Assembly (NCBI RefSeq): GCF_001083785.1
Contig: NZ_LAVL01000039.1
Span: forward strand, 1-64,000
Direction of reading: 5' to 3'
From: Nonomuraea sp. SBT364
Lineage (GTDB): Bacteria > Actinomycetota > Actinomycetes > Streptosporangiales > Streptosporangiaceae
DNA: 64,000 nucleotides
The translations under genes were made by a program, and so were the position numbers. Shown here one piece after another: positions 1 through 9,400 of the stretch. Position 1 is the first letter of the stretch. Each line of letters opens with the position of its first letter. The notes below the pieces were generated by a model. The model had not been told where the DNA came from. It did no database searches and was given only the letters and a program-made list of their open reading frames with translations.

Positions 1-60
1 ACCCACAGCCCGCCCGCGCGCCACCTCCGGCCCGCGGCCCCGAGGTGAGGCGCGGGCAGG

Positions 61-2328
61 TCAGTGGCGGTCGCGGTGGCGGCGGGTGTGCGGCCGGAAG
101 TCGGCGTCACGGCCCCGGCCCTCGTGCGGGCGGCCCTCGTGCGGGCGGGCGCCGTGGCCGAAGAGCCAGCGGACGATCTGGCGGTGGCGTCTGGCGTACG
201 CGCGGTGCCGGCCGCGCCGGCCGCGCTCCTCACCGGCCTCCTCCTCGCCCTCTTCCAGGCCCGGCGTGTTGCCGCCGCCGAAGCGGCCCATGTCGGGCCC
301 GGGAAAGCCCCTGGGCTCCGTGCCGCGCAACGCGCCCCGCATGGAGTCCACCCAGATCGGCCCAGGCAGCGAGGCCCCCTGGACGGAGCCGTAGTACTGG
401 TCCCCGATCCGCACGTCGGTGAGGGGATGCTTGTAGGAGCCGCGGATGTCGCCGACGCTGACGGCGGCCGCCAGGTGCGGCGTGTAGCCGGCGAACCAGG
501 CGGAGGTGTAGCCGTTGTTGGTGCCCGTCTTGCCCGCCGCCGGCCGGTCCAGGTCCTGGCCCTTCATCGTGCCCTTGTCGAACACGCCGGTCAGCACCCA
601 GTTGACCGCGTCGGCGACCTGCCGGTCGATCACCTGGTCGCAGGCGGGTGAGACGTGCGTGCGCCGCCCGTCCCTGCCGACGAGCTCGGTGATCGCCAGC
701 GGCTCGCAGTAGCGCCCCCGGGCGGCGAACGCGGCGAACGACGCCGCCACCGTCAGCGGGTCCATCTCGTTGACGCCGAGCGTGAACGTCGGCACCTCGC
801 GCAGCGGGGTCCCGTCGGCGCGCACCACGCCGAGCGCCTTGGCGGTCTTGACCACGTTGCAGAGCCCGACCTTGCGCTCCAGCATCATGTAGAAGATGTT
901 GACCGACTTCCAGGTGCCGGTCGACAGGCTGTGCGGCCCGCCCTTGCCCTCGCCGCTGGCGTTGTGGATCTCGGTGCCGGGGTCGTTGACCGGCCGTCCG
1001 GAGCAGTCGCGATACCCCTGCGCCGGCGTCATCGAGCCCGGCGTGTCGAAGCCGTCGTCGAACCGCCAGCCCTGCTGCAGCGCCGTCGCCAGCGTGAACA
1101 CCTTGAACGTGGAGCCCGCCTGCAGCCCCTGGCCGCCGCCGTGCCGCACGTCGGCGACCAGGTTGAAGGTGGTCCTGGGGCCGTTCTTCTTGTTGCCCGG
1201 GTTGCGGCCGAACCGCTTGCTGGCCGCCATCGCCCTGATCCAGCCGGTGCCGGGCTCGACCATGGCCTCGGCCGCCACCTCGGTGTCGTCGGGCGCGACC
1301 CGCTGCCGGATGGCCTGCTCGGCCGCCCGCTGCGCCCGCGGGTCCAGGCTCGTCCTGACGACCAGGCCGCCTTTGGCCAGCCGGGCCCGGCGCACCGCCG
1401 CCGTCGCGCCGAACACCTCGTTCGTCATCAGCTCGCGGTGCACGTACAGGCAGTAGTAGGGGTAGTCGCTCTGCGCGCAGCCGCCCGGCTCGGGGCGCAG
1501 CCTGATGTCGAGCTCGCTCGCCTTGGCCTCGGCCGCCTGCGCCTGGGTGATCAGCTTCAGCCCGGCCATCCGGTCGAGGACGAGGTCGCGCCGCATCTTC
1601 AGGCGCGCCCGGTGCTCCTGGCCGATGGACGGGTCGGTCGAGTACGGGGCGCGGACGGCGCCGGCCAGCGTGGCCGCCTGGGTCAGCGTCAGCTCGGCGG
1701 CCGTGGTGGAGAAGAACCGCCTGGCCGCCGCCTCGACGCCGTGGGCGCCGGCACCGAAGTAGGCGATGTTGAGGTACTTCTCCAGGATCTCGTCCTTGCG
1801 GTACTTGCGCTCCAGCGCGAGCGCCAGCCGCAGCTCGGTGATCTTGCGAGCCAGGTTGGGGGCGCGGGCCCGGTCCCGTTCCTCGTCGGTACGGGCGCTC
1901 TCGACCAGGATGTTCTTCACCAGCTGCTGGGTGAGCGAGGAGCCGCCCTGCTTGATGCCGCCCGCCTGGGTGTTGGTGATCAGCGCCCGGAGCGTGCCGA
2001 TGACGTCGAGGCCGCCGTGCTCGTAGAAGCGGGCGTCCTCGATGGCGACGATGGCCCGGCGCATCACCGCCGACACCTTCTCCAGCGGCACGACGGTCCG
2101 GTTGGCCTCGTAGAACTGGGCGAACGTCCTGCCGGTGCGGTCGACCAGCCGGGTGACCTGCGACAGCGGCTCTTCCCGGGGCGCGGGCGGCAGGTTGTTG
2201 AAGGTGTCGGCGACGCTCTGGGCGCCTATCCCGGCTCCGCCCACGACGGGCGCGGCCAGTGCCGCGACCAGCACCCCGCTGAGCGCCCCCGCCGCCCCGA
2301 GCCTGGTGATGGATTTGAGCACAGTCAC
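61..2328 (-). CDS. Class A penicillin-binding protein (bifunctional transglycosylase/transpeptidase)
   Basis: A 755-residue bifunctional peptidoglycan synthase that polymerises lipid II glycan strands and cross-links stem peptides outside the membrane. An N-terminal signal anchor (about residues 8-31) is followed by a GT51 transglycosylase domain with EDARFYEHGG (97-106) and GGSSLTQQLVKN (128-139). The transpeptidase domain has SxxK as STFK (406-409), SxN as SVN (475-477) and KTG (600-602), so all catalytic motifs are present. There is no PASTA domain. Instead the last 55 or so residues are strikingly His/Arg-rich, after an acidic EEGEEEAGEE stretch. Translation starts at GTG 2328 (GTG 2322 is an alternative). 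No clear Shine-Dalgarno is seen, so the message may be leaderless. The gene lies 52 bp downstream of a MurA-like gene on the same strand, suggesting a small wall-synthesis unit outside the main division cluster. Confidence 0.93.
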   Translation of the reverse strand: MTVLKSITRLGAAGALSGVLVAALAAPVVGGAGIGAQSVADTFNNLPPAPREEPLSQVTRLVDRTGRTFAQFYEANRTVVPLEKVSAVMRRAIVAIEDARFYEHGGLDVIGTLRALITNTQAGGIKQGGSSLTQQLVKNILVESARTDEERDRARAPNLARKITELRLALALERKYRKDEILEKYLNIAYFGAGAHGVEAAARRFFSTTAAELTLTQAATLAGAVRAPYSTDPSIGQEHRARLKMRRDLVLDRMAGLKLITQAQAAEAKASELDIRLRPEPGGCAQSDYPYYCLYVHRELMTNEVFGATAAVRRARLAKGGLVVRTSLDPRAQRAAEQAIRQRVAPDDTEVAAEAMVEPGTGWIRAMAASKRFGRNPGNKKNGPRTTFNLVADVRHGGGQGLQAGSTFKVFTLATALQQGWRFDDGFDTPGSMTPAQGYRDCSGRPVNDPGTEIHNASGEGKGGPHSLSTGTWKSVNIFYMMLERKVGLCNVVKTAKALGVVRADGTPLREVPTFTLGVNEMDPLTVAASFAAFAARGRYCEPLAITELVGRDGRRTHVSPACDQVIDRQVADAVNWVLTGVFDKGTMKGQDLDRPAAGKTGTNNGYTSAWFAGYTPHLAAAVSVGDIRGSYKHPLTDVRIGDQYYGSVQGASLPGPIWVDSMRGALRGTEPRGFPGPDMGRFGGGNTPGLEEGEEEAGEERGRRGRHRAYARRHRQIVRWLFGHGARPHEGRPHEGRGRDADFRPHTRRHRDRH

Positions 2329-2380
2329 GCAGATGATCTGCTACCGCCCGATCACCGGCAAACGACCCGCTCTTAACTCT

Positions 2381-3691
2381 TTACTCTCCTCTGCGGATGT
2401 TCAGACCAAGCGACTCGAACTGCTCGAACGGGTGATGATAGCCGCGCTCGATGTGGTGCACGCCGCGCAGGGTGGACGTCCCGTCGGCCACCGCCGCCGC
2501 CAGCACGGCCGAGAACCCGGCCCGGATGTCGGGCAGCACCACGTCGGCGCCCTTGAGCTGCGACACGCCGCGCACCACGGCCGAGTGCCTGGCGTTGGTG
2601 TCGTGGTAGCGGCAGGCGGGGCCGCCCAGGCACTGGTCGAACACCTCGATCTCGCAGCCCATGCTCTGCAGCGCGGGCACGTACACGAGCCTGTTCTCGA
2701 AGACCGTCTCGTGCAGCACCGACATGCCCTGGCTCTGCGTGAACAGCACCATGAGCGGGGTCTGCCAGTCGGTCATGAACCCGGGATGGGTGTCGGTCTG
2801 CACCGCGGCGGCGCGCAGCCCCTCCGGCGGGGCGGTCGCGCAGACGTACTCGTCGTTGATGTCGAACTGGGCGCCCATCCTGGCCAGCGTGGTGATCGCG
2901 GTGACCAGCCGGTCCTGCGGGCAGCCGTGCACCCGCACCTCGCCGCCCGTGATCAGCCCCGCCGCCAGGTACGAGAACGCCTCGATCCGATCGCCGGCCA
3001 GCCAGGTGGAGGCGCCGCGCAGCCGCTCCACGCCCTCGATGACGATCCTGCGGTCCGGCGACAGCTCGATCCTGGCGCCCATCCGCTGCAGGAACAGCGC
3101 CAGCTCCACCACCTCGGGCTCCATCGCGGCGTTCTTCACCACGGTCTTGCCCTCGGCCAGCACCGCCGACATGAGGATCGTCTCGGTCGCGCCCACGCTC
3201 GGGTAGGGCAGCTCCAGCCGGGTGCCGTTGAGCCGTTTGGCCTTGGCGTAGATGCCGGTGTCGCCCACCTCCACCTCGGCGCCCATCGCGCGCAGCGCCT
3301 CCACGTGGAAGTTGACCGGCCGCCTCCCGATCGGGTCGCCGCCCACCAGCGGCACGAACGCCTCACCCGCCAGGTGCAGCAGCGGCCCGAGCATGAGGAT
3401 CGGGATGCGGTTCAGCCCGGTGAACGCGTCGGGCACGCGCGGCATGATCTCCGGGCCGCGCGCGATGCGGATCTCCGTCCGGCCGATCTCCACGTTGATG
3501 CCCAGCGCGCGCAGCATGTCGGCGGTGATGCCGACCTCGCCCACCTCGGGGGCGTTGTGGATGCTGCTCTCGCCGCTGCCCAGCATGGCGGCCACCATGT
3601 GCTTGGACACGCCGTTCTTGGACCCGCGCACGACGACGTCGCCCCGGAGCGGGCCGGAGGGTTCGATGAGCCAGACCTTCTCTTCAATCAC
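2381..3691 (-). CDS. murA: MurA-family UDP-N-acetylglucosamine 1-carboxyvinyltransferase, Cys-to-Asp variant
   Basis: A 436-residue EPSP-synthase/MurA-fold enzyme, predicted to transfer enolpyruvate from PEP to UDP-GlcNAc, the first committed step of peptidoglycan synthesis in the cytoplasm. The substrate-binding Lys-Asn pair is at 25-26 (GSKNG). The flexible-loop motif reads GGDPIGRRP (117-125), so the catalytic Cys of E. coli MurA (Cys115) is replaced by Asp119. The conserved Asp (Asp308 in GFMTDWQ) and Arg (Arg416 in HIERGY) remain. Asp at the loop position is known from mycobacterial MurA and gives fosfomycin insensitivity. Several other segments diverge from standard MurA, so a paralogue with altered substrate cannot be excluded. 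It starts with GTG six bases after a TAGGCT -10 box, so it is probably leaderless. Confidence 0.85.
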   Translation of the reverse strand: MIEEKVWLIEPSGPLRGDVVVRGSKNGVSKHMVAAMLGSGESSIHNAPEVGEVGITADMLRALGINVEIGRTEIRIARGPEIMPRVPDAFTGLNRIPILMLGPLLHLAGEAFVPLVGGDPIGRRPVNFHVEALRAMGAEVEVGDTGIYAKAKRLNGTRLELPYPSVGATETILMSAVLAEGKTVVKNAAMEPEVVELALFLQRMGARIELSPDRRIVIEGVERLRGASTWLAGDRIEAFSYLAAGLITGGEVRVHGCPQDRLVTAITTLARMGAQFDINDEYVCATAPPEGLRAAAVQTDTHPGFMTDWQTPLMVLFTQSQGMSVLHETVFENRLVYVPALQSMGCEIEVFDQCLGGPACRYHDTNARHSAVVRGVSQLKGADVVLPDIRAGFSAVLAAAVADGTSTLRGVHHIERGYHHPFEQFESLGLNIRRGE

Positions 3692-3697
3692 GAAGTG

Positions 3698-3703
3698 AGC
3701 CTA
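3698..3703 (-). promoter_or_regulatory. -10 box of murA-like gene, leaderless start
   Basis: On the minus strand TAGGCT is followed by six bases and then the GTG start of the MurA-like gene. This places the likely transcription start at or next to the start codon. No convincing -35 hexamer is visible. Confidence 0.5.
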
Positions 3704-3755
3704 ACCGGGAGATACCATCGGTCTGGCAGAGACGCAGAACGCGAAGGGGAGTGGC

Positions 3756-4295
3756 GTGGCGAGGGAAGTACGCGTTTTCGCGGTCACTGTCCTCTCTCTC
3801 GCCGCACTGGGGGTGGTCGCCGGGCTGGCGTGGTCCGCCCTGTCGCCCCGGCCGCCCTATCTGGTCACCGCCGAGGCGACGGTGCTCGCCGACCCGTCCA
3901 CGCAGGCACTGATCGCCGCCGACGGCTGGTTCGCCACCGTGACCGGCGGGCTCGGGCTGGCGTGCGGGGCGCTCGCCTGGTTCCTGAGCCGCCGGCGGCA
4001 GCTCGGCGCGCTGCTCGGGCTCTGCGCGGGCGGCGCGCTGGGCGCGTACGTGACGCTCTGGGTGGGGTCGGCGGTCACGATCGGCGTGGTCACGGTGGAG
4101 GCCGCGGCGGCGCCCGGCGCGGAGCTGACGCCGGGGCCGCTCCAGCTGACGGCCAAGGGCGTGCTGGTGTTCTGGCCGCTGCTGTCGGTGGGGCTGTTCG
4201 GGCTGCTGGAGGGCATGCACGGCTACCGCGAGTCGCCGCTGCGCCGGCCGTACGGGCTGGCCCCGCCGCTGCCCCCGCCCCCGGCCGACCGCTAG
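3756..4295 (+). CDS. DUF2567-like integral membrane protein
   Basis: A 179-residue membrane protein with about four hydrophobic segments (roughly 7-29, 57-76, 83-107 and 130-151) and a proline-rich cytoplasmic tail ending PPLPPPPADR. Between the first two helices is a short extracytoplasmic loop. The architecture resembles the DUF2567 family of actinobacterial membrane proteins, whose function is unknown. It starts with GTG preceded by GGGGAG. It is divergent from the MurA-like gene, sharing a 64-bp intergenic region, and its stop lies four bases from the convergent amidase stop. I can offer no functional prediction beyond membrane location. Confidence 0.75.
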   Translation: MAREVRVFAVTVLSLAALGVVAGLAWSALSPRPPYLVTAEATVLADPSTQALIAADGWFATVTGGLGLACGALAWFLSRRRQLGALLGLCAGGALGAYVTLWVGSAVTIGVVTVEAAAAPGAELTPGPLQLTAKGVLVFWPLLSVGLFGLLEGMHGYRESPLRRPYGLAPPLPPPPADR

Positions 4296-4299
4296 CGCC

Positions 4300-5670
4300 T
4301 CAGAACGGCGGGCGGCGCAGGCCGTGGCCGGTGGCCTGCTCGAACGCCTTGGCCACGCGCAGCACCCGGGCGTCCTCGAACGGCCGTCCCACGATCTGCA
4401 CCCCGACGGGCAGCCCGTCCGGCGTGAACCCGGCCGGCACGGAGGCGGCCGGCGCGTGCAGCACGCTCACCCAGTACGCCGACCGCATCCAGGTCAGGTA
4501 GTCGGGCAGCTCGACCCCGTTGATCTCGCGCACGTACGGCTGCTCGGCGGGGAACGGCGGCACCTGGCTGACGGGCGCGATGAGCACGTCGTAGTCGTCG
4601 AAGAAGGCGGCCATCCGCTGGTAGAGGCGGCTGCGCGCGCGCTCGGCCGTGGCCAGGTCGGCGCCGGTGACCCGGCGGCCCTGCTCGACGTTCCACGCGG
4701 TGTTGGCGCCCAGCCCGTCGAGGTCCCCGTAGGCCAGCGCGTAGAACCACGCCCGGTAGGTGCGGAAGGCGACGTCGGCGTCCGTCAGGTCCAGCTCCAC
4801 CTGCTCCACGCGGGCCCCGAGCCGCTCGAACACCGCGGGCGCGGTCGCCGTGACCGCCGCCGTCGCGGCGTCCACCGGCAGCCCGCCGAGGTCCGGGCTC
4901 CACGCCACCCGCAGCCCGGCGACCCCCTCCTCGGGCTCCGCCCCGAAGGGCTCCCTGATCGCGTACGGCGACCGCGGATCGAATCCTGAGATGACCGACA
5001 TCATCAGCGTGAGGTCGTCGACCGTCCTGGCCATCGGCCCCTGCACGGACAGCGTGTACCAGGCGGCGATCTCGGACCGGTTCGGCACCCGCCCCGGCGT
5101 CGGCCGCAGGCCCGCCACGTTGCAGAACGACGCCGGGTTCCGCAGCGACCCGCCCATGTCGGAGCCGTCGGCCAGCGGCGTCATCCCGCAGGCGAGCGCC
5201 ACGGCCGCGCCCCCGCTGCTCCCCCCGGCGGACTTGGTGAGATCGTACGGGTTGCGGGTGACCCCGAAGACCTCGTTGACCGTGTGGGAGCCGGTGCCGA
5301 ACTCGGGCGTGTTGGTCTTGCCGAGCGAGATGGCGCCGGCGTCCTTGAGCCGCCGGACGATGAGGTCGTCCTCGTCCGGGACGTGCCCGGCGAACAGCGG
5401 CGAGCCGTAGGTCGTGCGGATCCCGGCGGTGTCGGCCAGGTCCTTGTGCGCGACCGGCACCCCGTGCAGCGGCCCCCGGGGCTCCCCCGCGTCGGCGGCC
5501 TTGGCCGCGTCCAGCGCCTGCTCGGCGGCCAGCGTGACGATGGCGTTGACCGCCGGGTTCACCTGCTCGATGCGGTCCAGGTGCGCCTGCAGCAGTTCGA
5601 CGGCGCTCACCTGGCGGGTCCTGACGAGGCGGGCCATCTCGGTCGCGGTCAGGTAGTACAGCTCGCTCAT
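4300..5670 (-). CDS. Amidase-signature family amidase
   Basis: A 456-residue amidase of the amidase-signature family (GatA/fatty-acid-amide-hydrolase fold), hydrolysing a carboxamide to acid plus ammonia. The Ser-cisSer-Lys triad is visible: Lys76 in VAHKDLAD, the GGSSGG motif at 149-154, and the nucleophile Ser175 in DMGGSLRNPA. There is no signal peptide, so it is cytosolic. GatB and GatC are not nearby and the length suits a stand-alone catabolic amidase rather than GatA. The start is ATG 5670 because GGGAGG lies eight bases upstream. An in-frame ATG at 5721 would add 17 residues without a better ribosome site. The substrate is not predictable. It is divergent from the methyltransferase at 5738. 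Confidence 0.88.
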   Translation of the reverse strand: MSELYYLTATEMARLVRTRQVSAVELLQAHLDRIEQVNPAVNAIVTLAAEQALDAAKAADAGEPRGPLHGVPVAHKDLADTAGIRTTYGSPLFAGHVPDEDDLIVRRLKDAGAISLGKTNTPEFGTGSHTVNEVFGVTRNPYDLTKSAGGSSGGAAVALACGMTPLADGSDMGGSLRNPASFCNVAGLRPTPGRVPNRSEIAAWYTLSVQGPMARTVDDLTLMMSVISGFDPRSPYAIREPFGAEPEEGVAGLRVAWSPDLGGLPVDAATAAVTATAPAVFERLGARVEQVELDLTDADVAFRTYRAWFYALAYGDLDGLGANTAWNVEQGRRVTGADLATAERARSRLYQRMAAFFDDYDVLIAPVSQVPPFPAEQPYVREINGVELPDYLTWMRSAYWVSVLHAPAASVPAGFTPDGLPVGVQIVGRPFEDARVLRVAKAFEQATGHGLRRPPF

Positions 5671-5725
5671 CCTGCGATCCTCCCGCACCGCGCCGGCCGC
5701 GACGACGGCAAGGGTTGCCATCTCC

Positions 5726-5731
5726 TAGGAT
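5726..5731 (+). promoter_or_regulatory. -10 box of methyltransferase gene, leaderless start
   Basis: TAGGAT is followed by six bases and then the ATG of the methyltransferase gene, the same geometry as at the MurA-like gene. No ribosome-binding site fits between them, so a leaderless message is likely. Confidence 0.5.
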
Positions 5732-5737
5732 GCCGGA

Positions 5738-6436
5738 ATGTCCGCCCCGTCCCAGCCCACGCCCCAGGTCCCGCTCCGGTCCACGCCCCAGGTCCCGCTC
5801 CGGTCCCGCCCCGGTGACGCCGCCGACGTCGCCCGGGTATGGGACGCCCGCGCCGACCGCTACCTTGAGCTCTTCCGCCACGAGCTGGCCGGCAAGCCCT
5901 TCGACCGGGAGGTCCTGGCGGCGTTCGCCGGGCGGGTCGGCGCGGGCGGCCGGGTGCGCGACGCCGGCTGCGGGCCGTGCGGGCACGTGACGGCGCTGCT
6001 CGCCGGGCACGGACTCGACGTGCTGGGCGTCGACCTGTCGCCGCGCTGCGTGGAACTGGCCCGGCGTGAGCATCCCGGCTGCCGGTTCGAGGTGATGGAC
6101 CAGCGGGCCGGCGGGGACCGGCTCGACGGGCTGGTCTCGTACTACTCGCTGCACGACCAGCCGAAGAGCGAGCTGGCCGGCACGTTCGCGGCGTGGGCCC
6201 GGCTCCTCCGGCCGGGCGGCGAGCTGCTCGTCGTGGCGAAGGAGGGCACCGGCGACGGCGTCGTCGACGACCCGCTGGGCACCGGGCTCCGGGTCTACTG
6301 GGCGGAGTTCGCGGCGTCCGAGCTGGAGGCCGCGGCGCGGGCGGCCGGGTTCGTGATCGGCGAGATCACCACCCGTGAGGCGTACGACGACGAGATCCCG
6401 ACGCGGCGGATCTACCTGCCGGCCACCCGCCCCTGA
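5738..6436 (+). CDS. Class I SAM-dependent methyltransferase
   Basis: A 232-residue cytosolic methyltransferase with the SAM-binding motif I DAGCGPCG (75-82), followed by VLGVDLSP, where the acidic residue binds the ribose. The region after motif IV (LDGLVSYYSLHDQPK) and the LLRPGGELLVV strand are typical of the UbiE/MenG-like small-molecule methyltransferases. The first 25 residues contain a direct repeat (TPQVPLRS twice) encoded by a 24-bp DNA duplication and look disordered. An internal start is possible, but the -10 box at 5726 supports ATG 5738. The methyl acceptor is unknown. It converges on dnaE with a 31-bp gap. Confidence 0.83.
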   Translation: MSAPSQPTPQVPLRSTPQVPLRSRPGDAADVARVWDARADRYLELFRHELAGKPFDREVLAAFAGRVGAGGRVRDAGCGPCGHVTALLAGHGLDVLGVDLSPRCVELARREHPGCRFEVMDQRAGGDRLDGLVSYYSLHDQPKSELAGTFAAWARLLRPGGELLVVAKEGTGDGVVDDPLGTGLRVYWAEFAASELEAAARAAGFVIGEITTREAYDDEIPTRRIYLPATRP

Positions 6437-6467
6437 GAGCTCAGGGCCACAGGCGGGGCGGTGCGGG

Positions 6468-9400
6468 TCAGGCGCCCAGGCAGGCCGGGCCCAGCAGCTC
6501 CTTCAGGTCGCCCATCAAGGCCGGCGAAGGCGCCACCCGGAGCCGGTCGTCCACCCGCATGACGGTGGTCTTCGGCCCGTTGTGCACCTGCAGATGCACC
6601 TCGGAGGTCCCCGGGTGCGTCGTCAGGATCTCCTTCAGCCGGCTCACCACCGGCGGGGTGCACCGGGTCAGCGGCAGGCTCACCAGCAGCGGCCCGCCCG
6701 CCTCCTGGGTCAGGTCGGGAGCCGTCACCTCCATGGCGATGATCTTGGCGACGTCCTCCCGCTTGTCGATGCGCCCCTTGACGAAGACGATCGCGTCCTC
6801 GGCCAGGATCGTCGAGCACAGCTGGTAGGCCGACGGGAAGATCATCACCTCGATGGCGCCTTCGAGGTCCTCCAGCTGGGTCAGGACCCAGGTGTCGCCC
6901 TTCTTGGTGACCTTGCGCTGGACGCCGCTGAGGATGCCGCCCACGGTGACGACCTGGCCGTCGGAGCGGCTCTCGTCCTGGACGGCGGCGATCGAGCAGT
7001 CGGCGCCCGAGGCGAGGATGTGCTCGACGCCGAACAGCGGGTGGTCCGACACGTACAGGCCGAGCATCTCCCGCTCGAACTGCAGCAGCGTGTTCTTGTC
7101 CCATTCGCCGGCCGGGATCTGCACGTCGAAGGTCTGGTCCTCGCCGCCGTCGATGGCGCCGAACAGTGAGTCCTGGCCGATGGCCTCGTTCTTCTTGATG
7201 TCGATGATGGCGTCGACGGCCTGCTCGTGCACCATGACCAGGCCCTTGCGGACGTGGCCGAGCGAGTCGAAGGCACCCGCCTTGATCAGCGACTCGATGA
7301 CGCGCTTGTTGCAGACGATCGCCGGGACCTTGCGCAGGAACTCCTTGAAGTCGGCGAAACGGCCCTTCTCCTTGCGGGCGGAGATGATGCCGTCGACGAC
7401 GTTGCCGCCCACGTTGCGCACGGCCGACAGGCCGAAGCGGATGTCGGTGCCGCGCGGGGTGAAGTCGAAGTCGGAGTCGTTGACGTCCGGCGGGAACACC
7501 TTGATGCCCATGCGGCGGCACTCGTTGAGGTAGAGGGCCGACTTGTCCTTGTCGTCCTTGACCGACGACAGCAGCGCGGCCATGTAGGCGGCCGGGTGGT
7601 TGGCCTTGAGGTAGGCCGTCCAGTAGGACACCAGGCCGTAGGCGGCCGAGTGGGCCTTGTTGAAGGCGTAGTCGGAGAACGGCAGCAGGATGTCCCACAG
7701 CGTCTTGACCGCCGAGTCGGAGTAGCCGTTGGCCTTCATGCCGGCCTCGAAGGACTCGAACTGCTTGTCCAGCTCGGCCTTCTTCTTCTTGCCCATGGCG
7801 CGGCGCAGCAGGTCGGCCTTGCCGAGCGAGAACCCGGCGACCTTCTGCGCGATGGCCATGACCTGCTCCTGATAGACGATCAGGCCGTAGGTCGTGTCGA
7901 GGATCTCGGCGAGCGAGTCGCGGAACTCCTCGTGGATGGGCGTGATCTCCTGCTGGCCGTTCTTGCGCAGGGCGTAGTTGGTGTGGGAGTTGGCGCCCAT
8001 CGGGCCGGGCCGGTAGAGGGCGCCGACGGCCGAGATGTCCTCGAAGTTGTCGGGCTTCATCAGCCGCAGCAGCGAGCGCATGCCGCCGCCGTCGAGCTGG
8101 AAGACGCCCAGCGTGTCGCCCCGGCCCAGCAGCTCGTAGGTCTTGCGGTCGTCGAGCGGGAGCTTGAGCAGCTCGATCCACTCGCCGGTGTTGGACTGGA
8201 TCATCTTCAGGCAGTCGTCGATGATCGTGAGGTTGCGCAGGCCCAGGAAGTCCATCTTCAGCAGGCCGAGCGTCTCGCAGGTCGGGTAGTCGAACTGCGT
8301 GATGATCGCGCCGTCGGAGTCGCGGCGCATGATCGGGATGTGGTCGGTGATCACCTCGGCCGACATGATCACGCCCGCGGCGTGCACGCCGGTCTGCCGG
8401 ATCAGGCCCTCCAGGCCCTTGCCGAGGTCCATCGTCGCCTTGACGTCGACGTCCTCCTCGTAGAGCCTGCGCAGCTCGCCCGCCTCGTTGTAGCGCGGGT
8501 GGTCCTTGTCGAAGATGCCCGCCAGCGGGATGTCCTTGCCCATGACGGCGGGCGGGAACGCCTTGGACACCTTGTCGCCGAGCGCGTAGGGGTAGCCCAG
8601 GACGCGACCGGCGTCCTTGATGGCGGCCTTCGCCTTGATGGTGCCGAACGTGGCGATCATGGCGACCTTGTCGGCGCCCCACTTCTCCGTCACGTAACGG
8701 ATGACGTCGCCGCGCCTGCGCTCGTCGAAGTCGATGTCGACGTCGGGCATGGAGACGCGGTCGGGGTTGAGGAACCGCTCGAAGATCAGGCCGTGCGGCA
8801 GCGGGTCGAGGTCGGTGATGCCCATCGCGTACGCCACCAGCGACCCGGCGGCCGAGCCTCGGCCGGGGCCGACCGGGATGCCGTTCTCCTTGGCCCACAT
8901 GATGAAGTCGGCCACCACGAGGAAGTAGCTCGGGAAGCCCATCTGCTCGATGATGCCGATCTCGTACTCGGCCTGCCTGCGGTGCTCGTCGTCGTAGCCG
9001 TCGGGCCAGCGGCGGTCCATGCCCTCCCAGACGGTCTTGCGGAAGAACTCGGTCTCCGTCATGCCGTCGGGGATGGGATAGGTGGGCATCAGGTTCTTGA
9101 ACTCGAAGAACCCGGTGGGGTCGACCTTCTCGGCCACCAGCAGCGTGTTGCGGCAGCCCTCGGCCCACAGGTCGGAGGAGTCGACGGCGCGCATCTCGTC
9201 GGCGGTCTTGATGTAGTAGCCGCTGCCGTCGAAGCGGAACCGGTCGGGGTCGGACAGCTGCTTGCCGGTCTGGATGCACAGCAGGGCGTCGTGCGAGGCG
9301 GCGTCGGACTCGTAGGTGTAGTGGGAGTCGTTGGTGACCAGCGGCGGGATGGCGAGCTCTTTGCTGATGCGGGTCAGCCCGTCGCGGACGCGGCGCTCGA

